Translations under genes and position numbers: made by a program | In this document: piece by piece, positions 12,061-23,600 of the stretch | Layout of the letters: the number at the start of each line of letters is the position of its first letter | Position numbering within the stretch: position 1 is the stretch's first letter | The notes under the pieces: generated by a model | What the model was told of the DNA's origin: nothing | Database searches by the model: none | What the model saw: only the letters and a program-made list of their open reading frames with translations | DNA from: Crossaster papposus | Lineage: Eukaryota; Echinodermata; Asteroidea; Velatida; Solasteridae | NCBI GenBank assembly: GCA_037893245.1 | Contig: JBAIAA010000258.1 | Location: forward strand, 620,001-684,000 | Direction of reading: 5' to 3' | DNA length: 64,000 bases

Positions 12061-12322
12061 TCTTGCACAACGTGATCGCACCGACTCCGCTGAAACAAGT
12101 CGTGACATTGGTCAACGTTGCATGAAAAACTCGTTGTGATTGGTTAGCAGTAAAAGTCATCGATTTATCTTTACATGGTTCGGGAGTATTTTTCCAACTC
12201 AAATTAACTATTACTTGATAATGCGAATGTTTTAGGCTTGGCGAGTTTTAGGGTGATGAAAGACGGAATTTACACGAATTTTAAGCCAAAAATGTAATAG
12301 CTTCTTGAGGGGGGTCACAAAA

Positions 12323-13275
12323 TCAACGAATTTGGTAGACCATCCTGCGGCCTATTAGGGCCCGCTCAATTGTGCTATGCACCGAGTCACCCTCGCTTTG
12401 ACCATGGCTGGTCTCGAAGTAATACAGTGTAATTTGGGTTACTGACAAAGACTTCTGCAGAAAGTACATTATCATGGCTGGTAAGATATAATTTTTATTT
12501 TGTCCTATGCACCCATCGCTGAAAAGAGCAACTTCTTCTTTTCCTTGTTTGTCTAGGATTGACAGATATTTGTACAAATTCGATGCAATTTCGTTTGCAC
12601 CGCGTCTGGCAATTCCTTCATGATGAAGGAAGCAGTATCCTGATCTAGTGCCTAGTTCGTATACCGTAAAGTCATAGCAGGAAAGCCTTCGTTTATAAAA
12701 TAGCGATCCTCTTCCGGATTTAGGGAGGTATATAACCTGTTGGAGGTCGTACACGGATGCTTGGAATTTCTGTGGATTTGAGGCCGCCTGTGTTTTTTTT
12801 GTTTTCTTTATTTCTCTTACAGCACATTTTTCTTGGGTGTGTCTAGTATAACCCTCATTGAGCTTGATTTTTTCAGTCTCATTGCCTTTGTGATAAGTTT
12901 CACATATCCCGCACAGATCTTTTTTTGGCTTGTGAAACTTGAGTTTCATGTTATGCAGCGTGTTATGTTATGCAGCTCTTTTCTTGGGCATCTCTGCCAG
13001 GTACAAAAATTTATTCATACACTTTGTGTATGTTCAGATCACTTGACAGATACTGAAATGTTGTAGCTTGACGACAATAATGAGACTCTGTGTTTGGTAA
13101 TCTCTTAATATGAGCTTCAACTTCGTTTTTGAGAAGTTGATCTTTGGCCTTGGATTGCCTCCCTCCTCTTCTATCTGCTTCAAGAATGCTACACGGCCCA
13201 ATTTTATTTATAACCGTTCTTACCTGGCGGTCTGAAATTCCTATAGTGTTCAAAAACATAACTTTACAGACCTGG
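12323..13275 (-). pseudogene. Transposase-like protein, central and N-terminal part, truncated by a Penelope insertion
   Basis: On the minus strand the reading runs CKVMFLNTIGISDRQVRT, then a basic linker, AHIKRLPNTESHYCRQ and KVYE (13,010-13,270). After frame breaks it continues with LKFHKPKKDLCGICETYH, YLPKSGRGSLFYKRRLS, ALFSDGCIGQNKN and EGDSVHSTIERAL (12,323-12,949). This order is that of a multicopy uncharacterised family in animals. The SDGCxxQNKN and DSVHSxIE steps resemble the first two acidic positions of an RNase-H-like transposase, which is an inference. Stops and frame changes between 12,950 and 13,020, loss of the N-terminus at about 13,275 and the insertion at 12,319 make it dead. 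Confidence 0.6.
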
Positions 13276-13287
13276 CTAACTTCCACA

Positions 13288-13587
13288 ACATTCAAGGCGA
13301 GGCTGGCGAACCACAAGCAGTCGTTCAGATGCGAGAGCAAGAGAGCACAGACCGAACTGAGCAAACACATATGGGCCCTAAAGGACGAAGGAAAGAACTT
13401 TGAAATCAAATGGGACATTATCCAAAGAGCACTACCATACTCTAATGTAAACAAAAGATGCAACTTGTGTATAGCAGAAAAATACATAGTCATATGCAAG
13501 CCCAACCTAGGTACACTAAATAAGAGGAGCGAAATCGTCTCTAAGTGTAGGCACCGAGACAAGTGCGTTCTAGGGTCAGTGACGTAA
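13288..13587 (+). pseudogene. Penelope-like element: 3' part of the GIY-YIG endonuclease domain
   Basis: The reading FKARLANHKQSFRCE, then TELSKHIWALKD, then FEIKWDIIQRALPY, KRCNLCIAEKY, LNKRSEIVSKCRH is the C-terminal half of the GIY-YIG nuclease that ends the single protein of endonuclease-bearing Penelope-like retroelements (conserved ELSKxxWxLK, KxCxLCxxEK, LNxRxExxxxCRH). The reverse transcriptase and the GIY and YIG motifs are absent, so this is a 5'-truncated copy, as is common after target-primed insertion. A hammerhead ribozyme lies 120 bases downstream. Confidence 0.85.
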
Positions 13588-13707
13588 CGCGCGCAATAAG
13601 TTCAATAACGTATAAACGCGGAGCGCGATCAGGGTTCGATACATAACGCGCGCAACGCAAGCCTGATTCCATGTGTATACGAAGATGCTACACGATATTC
13701 TATGTCA

Positions 13708-13751
13708 TTCTGCTGATGAGTGCCACACGGTACGAAACAGTCTGTCCAGAA
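13708..13751 (+). ncRNA. Type I hammerhead ribozyme of a Penelope-like element
   Basis: All core elements are present in order: stem I 5' TTCTG (13,708-13,712), CTGATGA (13,713-13,719), stem II GTGCC/GGTAC with loop ACAC (13,720-13,733), GAA (13,734-13,736), a 3-bp stem III ACA/TGU-equivalent with loop GTC (13,737-13,745), cleavage base C13746, and stem I 3' CAGAA (13,747-13,751), which pairs fully with the 5' strand. Very short stem III is typical of Penelope-associated hammerheads, which usually work as dimers. Location just 3' of the GIY-YIG fragment fits the known arrangement. Confidence 0.85.
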
Positions 13752-13790
13752 ATAAATATGCCAAAGTTATTTTAACTCGTATCCTGAATT

Positions 13791-13796
<6 letters not shown>

Positions 13797-13821
<25 letters not shown>
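13797..13821. repeat. (AT)n microsatellite
   Basis: An uninterrupted alternating AT tract at the 3' end of the Penelope remnant. Confidence 0.8.
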
Positions 13822-13907
13822 ATGTTATATTATATATACAACCTATATTACAACCTTTTAAATCTATTATACATTAGATGGACGGGGTAACGTCCTTCCT
13901 CATATAT

Positions 13908-14512
13908 ATCATGATTGGCACCGATCACTTGAGTCAAACTGCAAACAGGAAAGGGGGGGGGGAGGAAGTGGACACAGGATGAAGGGAGTGCTAAAGAGGA
14001 TGGGAAACTGATGTTGATCTTATGTGCGCATGTAGATAGAAGACACAAGGACAGTATAACGAGGAAGTGTTTGTGTATTATAAAACATGTAGACCTATGT
14101 AGATGAACAAATGTATTATTTTGTTTATACATTTACACCGGTCACTCTAGTCAAAGTCCAAGCAGGAAAAGGGCCGGAAAGGAAACGGAAACTGATGTTG
14201 ATCTTATGTGCGCATGTAGATATAAGACACAAGGACAGTGTAACGAGGAAGTGTTTGTGTATTATAAAACATGTAGACCTATGTAGATGGACGGATGTAT
14301 TATTTTGTTTATACATTTACACCGGTCACTCTAGTCAAAGTCCAAACAGGAAATGGCCGGAAAGGAAACGGAAACTGATGTTGATCTAATGTGCGCATGT
14401 AGATAGAAGACACAAGGACAGTATAATGAGGAAGTGTTTGTGTATTATAAAACATGTAGGCCTATGTAGATGGACGGATGTATTATTTTGTTTATACATT
14501 TATACCGGTCAT
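13908..14512 (+). repeat. Three-and-a-bit tandem copies of a ~184-bp repeat
   Basis: ACCGGTCA recurs at 14,137, 14,321 and 14,504 (periods 184 and 183), and a more diverged copy starts near 13,918. Each unit has GGAAACTGATGTTGATCT, then GATATAAGACACAAGGACAG and GTGTATTATAAAACATGTAG. The block lies directly upstream of the element 1 promoter and may form its left terminal region, but I could not find a matching inverted copy at the right side. Confidence 0.85.
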
Positions 14513-14575
14513 TCCAGTTAAAGTCCCGCCCCCTTTTCTTTTTTTTCTTTTTTCTTTTTCTTTGTTCACTCTAGG

Positions 14576-14600
14576 TGTATAAAAGGCGAGTCGGACAGAG
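14576..14600 (+). promoter_or_regulatory. TATA promoter of the element 1 PolB gene
   Basis: GTGTATAAAAGGCGAGTCGGA, about 70 bases before a start codon in good context (ACCATGT). A similar sequence (GTGAATAAAAGCCGAGTCGCG on the minus strand near 35,345-35,366) precedes the minus-strand gene at the other end of element 1, so both outer genes share a core promoter style. Confidence 0.65.
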
Positions 14601-14648
14601 CTCGTCATTTTATCCATCATCATTTTGTTGAGTTACCAACTACTAACC

Positions 14649-14876
14649 ATGTCTCAAGACAATCAGTACTTCCAATGTGCGTCTCCGGACCCGACTCTCT
14701 CTCAGCTTCAAGCCATTACCCAAACTGAGGAAGAAGCTCTCAGGTCAGATGCCGAGTCTGTTGATTATTTTAGTAATGCATCTCCCGACCCGACATCGTC
14801 TCAGCTCGTTGTCATTTCTCGAATGGAGGACGAACTACTGGCCGGTCCGTCGGCCCAGCAAGGAGGCCAAGTTGAG
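14649..14876 (+). CDS. Element 1 PolB leader exon (N-terminal)
   Basis: The exon codes for 76 residues from MSQDNQYFQ to the splice donor GAG|GTAAGA, in phase 0. It contains an internal duplication: ASPDPTLSQLQAI.. and ASPDPTSSQLVVI.., about 37 residues apart, each followed by an acidic stretch. It is assigned to PolB because a TATA box precedes it, it is spliced in phase, and the next long gene on the same strand (20,616 onward) begins in phase 0 after a splice acceptor. The function of this acidic N-terminus is unknown. An acceptor (TTTTTAATTGCAG) at 15,262 probably ends the first intron. Confidence 0.55.
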
Positions 14877-15262
14877 GTAAGAGAAACGTTTTGTTTTTTT
14901 CATTATCGATATAATACAAATGTTGTTTAAAATTATAACGCTCAGAACGACTATATTTTGTTTGTTATAGTTTACTGTATAGACTACTGTACCTAATTGT
15001 GTAAGAATCAACAAATGGTTTTTGAAAGTATGATCAATGTTGTATATCTGTGTATAAACTCAAAACTGTGTTTATTCAACCCATTTTAGTTCAGTCTCGT
15101 TTTATCGTCACATCATATCCAAACTTTCAGAGTACGTTGTGCTATCTTCCCATTTGTATTTTAATAAGTTTTCAAACCTTTACATTGTTCTTGTTATTTT
15201 AATGGTCAATATTGAAGCCCAAATGCTTATTTTGTTTTGTTTTCTTTAGTTTTTAATTGCAG

Positions 15263-18200
15263 AACGCTAATTTCTTTACGCTTTTTAACGTCCATCGTCT
15301 AGGTCCTCGATCACAAGTTTTGCAACAGAAACAGAATAGTTTTCAATTGAAGGAAAGTCCATCGGTTCTGCAAACTTTATCAAGTACAAGTAGCCATGTG
15401 ACTAACATCTTAAGTAAACATGTATGTTGCTGTTACTCTCGCCTGGAACTACTTGCATTGCGTCCACACACATGTAGCTTGTTGGCTAAGAAAACCTGGA
15501 TTCGGATAAATGAACTAGGGATTGGCAAACGGCAGAGAGGAAGTAGGGGAGGGCTTAATAAATGTTCGTCTCAACAAACACACTTGCAATATCAACAATC
15601 TACGTTTGCTGGAAAAGGATTTAAAATACCTGCTCTTGTATCTAGTAATAGAGAGCGATTGCAATCTGTCAAGCTTTCTCCTCATGCAACAGTTCGTCGT
15701 GTTAATGCAAGTAATCTAATCCAGATTTCTACTTGTACCTCAGCAATACGGAGCGAATCGTTGAAACAACTTAAATTTTGTTTATGGAATGCCCAATCCA
15801 TCCGTAATAAAACTGCTAGTTTCATCGATTACATTTGCCATCATGAAATTGATGTGGTAGCTGTCACAGAAACGTGGCTAACGGAACATGATTCTTCTGT
15901 CAAACGAGAGTGTATACCTGACGGATATAAGATTCTCGATCATCCAAGAACTCATCGGAGAGGAGGAGGAACAGCCTTGGTCTGTCGTAATACTCTCACT
16001 GTACGGAAGATCCGGACACAAGATTGGACCTCTTTTGAGGTCTCGGAATGGATCCTTGAGAATAGCTGCTCATCACGTTTCCGTCTTTGTATCATATACA
16101 GACCGCCTTATTCTGCAAATCATCCTGTGACAATTGGTGTTTTTATGGATGAATATGCTCGGTATCTTGAGTCGACTATTCTCTGCCCTGAACCTTTGAT
16201 AATTTGTGGGGATTTTAATGTACACGTGGACAATGTAACTGATACTAATACAAAGACATTGAATGATCTGTTAAATTCAATGAGTCTTAAGCAGCATGTG
16301 AGCTTGCCTACTCATGTTCATGGACATGTTTTGGATTTAAGAATTACCCGGCTGAGTGACACCATTGTTCTGGATGCACCAAGGATTGATAGTTTTCTCT
16401 CTGACCATGCAACGATACTTTGTAATCTTAACATGATGAAGAGTGAACTTACTGTCAAGAAGGTGACATTTAGGAAATTTAAATCAATCAATATTGATCA
16501 GTTTAAAAATGATTTATGTGCTTCCTCCCTTATTCGCGATGCACCATCGGATCTAGACCGGCTAGCTTACATGTACAATAACACTTTGGCCTCGGTATTG
16601 GACACACATGCTCCCCTACGCTCGCGGACTGTCGTCACATGTGCTCAGGTGCCTTGGTTTACTGAACAGATTCGAGAGGCAAAGAGACTACGTCGACGTG
16701 CAGAGCGGAAATGGAGGCTATCTGCACTTGGGGTAGATCTGAAAGCCTTTAAGTTTCAGAGGAATAAAACTACGTACATTATGAATAAAACACGTTGTGA
16801 ATTTTATACTGATTTTATTGATAAAAATTGTGTTAAAAATCAACGGAAACTGTTCTCAGCTGTGAAGCAACTGCTAAATCAGGATTCGAACACGTTATTT
16901 CCACAGAATTGTAATAAGCTCAATCTTGCCAATCAAATTGGGTCTTATTTTGTTAAAAAGATCACTGATATACGTGTTGGGTTAGATACATTTGGAATTT
17001 CAGTTACTGTATTACCTGATTCAATGCCTGTTAAGATTTCAACGAATAATGCATTCCTTCATGAATTCGAGGAACTGGGCGAAGATTCAGTGAGAAAACT
17101 TGTGTTAAAGGCGCCCAGTAAGTCTTGCATCTTTGACCCAGTGCCAACGTTTATTGTGAAGGACTGCATTAATGAACTCTTACCATCGTTAACATCACTT
17201 ATTAACATGTCTCTGCAGAGTGGAACGGTTCCTTGTTCCTGAAAGGAAGCCCTTGTAGTTCCAAAATTGAAACAGCCTGGTTTAGACACGGGATTTGCGA
17301 ATTTCCGTCCTATTTCTAATCTGCAGTTTGTGTCCAAGCTAGTCGAACGAGCCGTTACTGATCAACTGTATTCATATCTGGTAAAAAATGAGTATTTGCC
17401 TAGCAATCAATCAGCTTATCGTCCGGGGCACCGTACTGAAACTGCATTGTTGCGAATTAAGAATGATATTCTTATGAATATGGACAAACAATGTGTAACT
17501 CTACTTGTGCTATTATATCTAAGCGCAGCTTTTGATACTGTGGATTATGGTATATTACTGGGTCGGTTACGTAATAACTTTGGAATAACTGGAACAGTGT
17601 ACAATTGGTTTCAATCATATTTATTGGGTAGATCTCAACGTGTATCAGTTGATGGGGTATTATCAGATAGTTTCCATCTTGAATCTGGTGTCCCACAAGG
17701 TAGTTGTCTTGGTCCTTTATTGTTCTCGTTGTATTCTAGCGAGTTATTTAAGGTCACAGAGAAACATCCTCTACATGTTCATTCATATGCCGACGATACA
17801 CAACTCTATTTATCTTTTAAACCCAAAGCTGGTACAAATGAGTCTACTGCTAAGTGTGCCATTGAAAATTGTATCACTGAAATTCAACAATGGATGACGG
17901 TAAATAAACTCAAGCTCAATACTGGAAAAACTGAATTTCTTATTTTAGGTACAAAGAAACAGCTGGAAAAGGTAACTATGTCTCATTTAAAAGTTGGCAA
18001 TACTGTTGTTCGTGCGTCATCTAGTGCTATTCGTAACCTTGGGGTTTGGTTTGATTCTGAACTTAAATTGGGGTATCATGTAGGTAAAATAAGTAGTTCT
18101 GCGTTTTACCACCTGTATAATTTGCGTAGGATCAGGAAGTTTTTAACTCGACAGTCTATAGAGTCTTTGGTGCATGCCTTTATAACAAGCAAACTAGATT

Positions 18201-18780
18201 ATTGTAATAGTTTACTGTATGGTCTTTCAAGTACACACATCTGTAAATTACAAAGAATTCAAAATACTGCAGCTCGCCGTGTAACCGGTTCACCACGTAC
18301 ATGTCACATCACGCCAGTTCTTCATCTCATTCATTGGTTACCAGTTGTATATCGTATTCAGTTTAAAATTTTGATTTTTACATTTAAATGTTTATATGGA
18401 ACAGCTCCGGAGTATCTCTGTGACCTGGTGTCTGTTATTCGTCAAAACAGATATAGTCTTCGTTCAATGAATAGTGTGTTACTGACTCCGGGGAGTGCTA
18501 AATGTAAAGTTTCACTAGGTGATTGTGCTTTTCAGACAGCTGCCCCTAAACTATGGAACAAACTTCCAGTTCACATTAGGAATCTTAGGAGTCTAGATAA
18601 GTTTAAAACTGAAGTTAAAACATATCTTTTTAAACTAGATTTTGATTTTTAATCATGATTTTCATTTTTAACTAAGTAATAGTATGGTGTAGTTAATTTT
18701 GTTTTATGTATAATGTACAGCGCACATGAACATATTTTTATGGAATGCGCGCTATATAAATGTAATTATTATTATTATTA
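15263..18780 (+). mobile_element. LINE (CR1/L2 group) inserted in the element 1 leader region
   Basis: One frame is open from 15,257 to 18,652 except for a single in-frame TGA at 17,240-17,242. An endonuclease domain starts near 15,770 (CLWNAQSIRNK, VAVTETWL, ICGDFNVH, DSFLSDHATI). The reverse transcriptase follows at about 17,100-18,300 (FRPISNL, SAYRPGHRTETALL, LYLSAAFDTVDYGIL, SGVPQGSCLGP, SYADDTQLYL). The C-terminus has the QNTAARRVTG and HWLPV steps. The element ends in a 3' (ATT)n tail at 18,766-18,780, typical of CR1/L2-like LINEs. The exact 5' junction with the host exon at 15,263 is unclear. The TGA probably replaced a Trp codon and kills this copy. Confidence 0.85.
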
Positions 18781-18783
18781 ATT

Positions 18784-20440
18784 ACCCCCTAAATCATCTG
18801 TTTTGGATCCTATGCCAACGAAGTTGATTAAGCAATGCTCGTACCAAATTACACCTGTTATTGCGCATATAATTAATACTTCATTGCAATCAGGTATTTT
18901 TCCACAGCAATGTAAATCTTCAATTGTTCGACCACTTCTTAAGAAACAGGGTCTCGATCGTAATGTTTTGAACAACTATAGACCTGTCTCCAATTTACCA
19001 TATATTTCTAAGCTCATTGAGAAAGTAGCTTTGGTTGAAATAAATTCATATTTATGTCAGAATAATCTGCTTCCTAAATGTCAGTCTGCTTATAGGAGAG
19101 GTCACAGCACAGAAACTGCACTCCTTCGAGTGCAAAATGATCTGCTACGTTCGCTTGATTTGCAAAATGATGTCATTCTTGTTTTACTTGATTTGTCAGC
19201 TGCCTTTGACACCATTGACCACAACATATTATTGCATAGGCTGCGCTGTAGGTTTCAAGTTAGTGGTACTGTGTTTGAATGGATTAAGTCCTACCTACAA
19301 GGACGAACGCAGCAGGTGCGTGTTGGGTCAGTGGTGTCTAAGGCACTGCCTCTTAATTGTGGTGTCCCCCCAGGGCTCTGTCTTATGACCTATATTGTTT
19401 AGTCTTTATACTGCACCCCTTGAAGATATAATATTAAGTCATGGTTTAAACTACATGATGTACGCTGATGATACCCAACTGTACATGACTTGCACACGTG
19501 ACCATGTACCAATTACCAAAATTGAGCAATGTATTGAAGACATACGTCAGTGGATGTGTGTTAACATGTTAGCACTTAATGATAGTAAATCTGAGGTTAT
19601 CAGATTTTCCTCCAAATTTGGTAGGAAGGGTCCTTCCCGGGCCTGTTCTGTGCAGGTGGGTGAAGTCAGTGTACATTCTCTTCCAGTAGTTCGTGACCTT
19701 GGGGTTATGTTAGATGCATCGGGGAGTATGTCTGTTCATGTCGCTAAGTTATGCAAATCAGCGTCTTATGCATTATGGAGGATTGGTAAAATACGTAACC
19801 TGCTTGACCGGAATTCAACTGAGAAATTAATCCATGCCCTTGTTACTTCAAGACTTGATTATTGCAACAGTTTGCTTTTTGGCTTGCCTGAGTTTGAATT
19901 CAGGAAATTACAGGCGATTCAAAATTCAGCTGCACGCCTTGTCACTAGGATGAAAAAATCTGAGCATATTACTCCAGTGCTGAAAAGTTTACATTGGCTT
20001 CCAGTAAATAAGCGTGTGGTATTTAAAATTGCGTGTCTTGTTTACAAGATTATGAAGGGAATAGCTCCAGGTTATTTATGTGAATTACTAAGTGTTAAAC
20101 CGAGTACACGCACTCTGCGCTCGACAACCTCTGGTGTGGTATGTTTAAAGCAGCCTCTTGGCAAAACTAAATACTATGGAGATCGATCATTCACAATATG
20201 CCCCTCGTCTGTGGAATAGGCTTCCAGCAGCAATCCGATCTGCTGATAATTTTGAAATACATGTTTAAAGCTAATTTGAAAACTTATCTTTTTAAGCAGT
20301 ACTTTTTATCACCTAATTGATAGTTTTAGATTACTTGGTGTTTTTATGATTGTTATATATTTGTACAGCGCTTTGGGATGTCTTTGTGACATGGAAAGCG
20401 TTTTTTAATTGATTATTATTATTATTATTATTATTATTAT
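18784..20440 (+). mobile_element. Second, 5'-truncated LINE of a related family
   Basis: The element begins directly after the (ATT)n tail of the first LINE, inside the reverse transcriptase (LDPMPTKLIKQ), and continues through NNYRPVSNLPYISKL, SAYRRGHSTETALL, LLDLSAAFDTIDHNIL and, after a frameshift near 19,380 within the GVPPG step, MYADDTQLYM (about 19,458) and QNSAARLVT. The end of the protein is again shifted near 20,200. A (ATT)n tail occupies 20,411-20,440. Sequence differs clearly from the first LINE, so it is a separate insertion. Confidence 0.85.
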
Positions 20441-20470
20441 CAATCTGAAGAATCGGACGAAGAACCCATG
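20441..20470 (+). CDS. Short candidate exon of element 1 PolB between the LINEs and the main exon
   Basis: Ten acidic codons (QSEESDEEPM) end at an ATG|GTGAGT donor in phase 0, matching the phase of the main exon at 20,616. The LINE tail abuts it at left, so its natural acceptor is either at 15,262 (with the LINEs sitting inside this exon) or lost. Assignment rests on composition and phase. Confidence 0.4.
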
Positions 20471-20615
20471 GTGAGTTACAATACCCGTGATCGTAATAAT
20501 CAGTATTTAGTAGTAAATGTTTTCCTCACACCCACAACTTTAATTTAATATAGTTACATTAAAATGTGTATTATTATTATTATTTATTTGTTTATATTAT
20601 TTGTTTTGCTCAAAG

Positions 20616-23600
20616 GACACGGCTGATGATGATGAAGTGGTTATGGATGACCCGCCACCACAGCTACCTCCGCACCAACAACGAGTATTGTTTGCCTGCA
20701 GTTATTGTGAAAAAACTTTTAGCCGCAGGGATAGTTTGAATCGACACAGGCGCCGTCGTCATCTTAACGGTGAGCAGGATAACCCCATTCCCCGCCCCAC
20801 CGAGGTCTCTTGCGATCGGTGTGGAAAGTGCTTTAGTCGTCGAGACAGCTTGAAGCGGCATCGCAAGACGCACGACCGTGTCAAACTACCTGCCCCACCA
20901 TCGGGACCACCTACCGCACCACCAATCTCACCAGCAGCAGCACCCCTACCAAGAAAATCTTCAACGCTCCAATGCGAGTTTTGCGGCAAAAAGTTTACCC
21001 GTCGTGACAACCTCCGCCGCCATGTAAGGTTATTTCACCCCCAACCCAACATCCCGCCTCAAGCTGCTCCACCTGCCGATCTTCCCCCATCTGCTGAGCC
21101 TGCCCTACTCGCCGTGCCTGCCCCACCTGCCGTGCCTGCCCTACATGTCGTGCCTGCCCCACCTGTCGTGCCTGTCCCACCTGCGGTGCCTGCCCCACCT
21201 GCCGTACCTGCCCCACCTGCCGATCCTGCCCCACCTGCCGATCCTGCCCTACCTGCTGAGCCCGCCCCACCTGCCGAACCCGCCCCACCTGTCGAGCCTG
21301 CCGCACCTTTAATGGAAGATCCAGACCTTTTTCCACCCGCGGCAGCAAATTATCTTGACAACAACAACGAGGATCTTCATCCTCCAGAGAGGCAAGATGG
21401 AGAGCATGATGCGGAACGCGTGGAGGAAGAGCGTTTGGAGGCGGAAGAGCATCTGGAGGAGGAAATGGACCAACAGGAGGACGAGGAGCTACAGGAGTTG
21501 GAACGACGGGAGGGGGAGGAGGAAGAAGACTATGAACTCTTGCTTACACTCCGAGATAACTGGCTAGCAATTCGGACCCATCACAATGCAGGTAGACCGG
21601 TGCAAGACTTGTACAATATTCGTCTAGTGGGTTCAAGAACTCTCGGACCGGGAGTTGGTATTGAAAATGCTCTACGGAATGTTTTTAATCAACTGCGAGT
21701 ACGGGCTAAGCTAAATGTGTCATTTGGATTTGTATTGCGACACTCTGTGACTGGAGACTTGCGATATTTCCACGCCAGCATGAACAACGCTCGTTTTTTT
21801 GCCGAACCCTTCAACATGGCCAACGAAGGAGACCTGGAGAGACTTTTACAAGAGTTGCAGAGAGAAGATATTACCGAGCACGGGAGAAGACAGCGACCTG
21901 ACACAAAGTGGACCGTCGAGTCGATCACAAACATGACGGTGTTTGTGAACAAGACGGATTTTCTCATCGGAGCGCCTCCGAAAAATCTACCTCCTTTCGT
22001 CGCACACAACAAGGGCCTGAACACTCTCGTTTGTGACAAAAAAAATGGTAAGCCGTACAAAAACAATCTTTGCTTTTTTCGCTGCCTGGCCCTCTTTAAC
22101 AATGAGAATTCTGTCCTTTTGGATCGTGAAACAAAACACATGCTAGGTGTTTATCGCAAAGCCGTTGGTGGTGATCCACAAAAAGGAGGGGTGAAAATGT
22201 GTGATCTTGAATTATGCGAACGGTTGTTTAAAATCAACATCCAAGTCTACTCTCTCGTTAAAGTTAAAGGTAGCAGGACAGACGAGGACGAGGCGGAGGA
22301 TCAAGACCAAGGACAGGAGTCGACCAACAACGAAGAAGAGGAGGAGGAGGAGGAAAATGTGCAACAACATGGAAATGGGGCAGTAAGAGCGGAGCTGATA
22401 CGACGGTCTACATGCAGGCACGCACGGACACTCAACGTGAACTTGTTTAGTCGGCACTTCTCATACATTCGGGATTTGAGAATGTATAGTAAGTCGTACG
22501 CATGTACAAAATGCAACCGAGCGTTTACTCGATTTACTGATCTCAGACATCACGAAGTAACATGCGACGCTAATGTGAAACACAGTTTCCAAGGCGGTTC
22601 TTATCAACTACCTAAAACGGTTTTTGATAAGATTGCTGACTTGGGGATAGACGTCCCCACTGATGACAAGTTCTACCCCTATAGAGCCACCTTTGACTTT
22701 GAATCATTTTTTGAGGCGGTCTCACCTAACCTGCGGGGGAAAACCAAGAAGTTAAAGTGGTGCAGTCGTCACGAACTACTCAGCTGTAGCGTCGCCAGTA
22801 ATGTTCCTGAACTCGGGGAGCCGAAGTGTTTCGTATCAACCGGCAATGCCAACGAACTGGTAAACGACGTGGTTGGGTATTTGCACACAATATCTGATGC
22901 TGCCTACGAGTTGCTTCAGCAGAAGTACCGGGGAGTATTCACGCAACTTGAAGAGGTGCAACACTCCGGTCGAGACCCCAGCGGCGAACAGCACTCCATC
23001 CATGCAGTCGAGAAAATCAAGCTGGAACTGGACGACTTCATTCGGGAGGTGCCGGTGCTGGGCTTTAATTCCGGTAGGTACGATTTTAACATAATGAAAA
23101 AGTATTTGTATAGTGAATTACAAAGAAGTGACCCACTTAGATTCATTGTCAAAAGATCAGGTACATATATGGCGCTTAAAACACGGAAACTCAAATTGTT
23201 GGATATAAGCAACTATCTAGCACCGGGGTATAGTTACGCAAAGTTTCTTAAAGCATACGAAGTTGAGCAGGAAAAGGGGTACTTTCCGTATACGAGTGGC
23301 TAGATGACATAAGTAAACTCAAATTGAAACAACTTCCGTCTCATGAATCGTTTCACAGTGCACTGAAAAACGAAAACATAACACCAGAGCAATATGAATT
23401 GTGCCAACAAATATGGAGAGAGAAAAACATGCACCCCATAAAAGATTTTCTAGAATGGTACAATAACCTCGACGTTGGACCATTTCTGATAGCTGTAGAA
23501 AAAATGGTCACATTCTATAAGGAACGTGGGATGGACATGTTTAAATGCGCCATATCTGTACCCGGTCTTTCACTGCGATACCTGTTTCTGACTCTGGACA

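Larger units (their letters stand above)
9457..12319. mobile_element. TIR-bounded 2.9-kb insertion
   Basis: TGTGACCCCCCTC at 9457 is mirrored by GAGGGGGGTCACA ending at 12,319. The two pieces of a transposase-like pseudogene lie directly outside the ends, so the element appears to have inserted into that gene. A clear target-site duplication was not found. Inside are minus-strand exon-like pieces of a second gene family (10,066-12,060). Confidence 0.6.

Noticed and set aside
13144..13287. Upstream part of the 13,144-13,587 open frame as Penelope protein
   Set aside because: It is antisense to the transposase-like pseudogene; only the part after 13,288 matches GIY-YIG.
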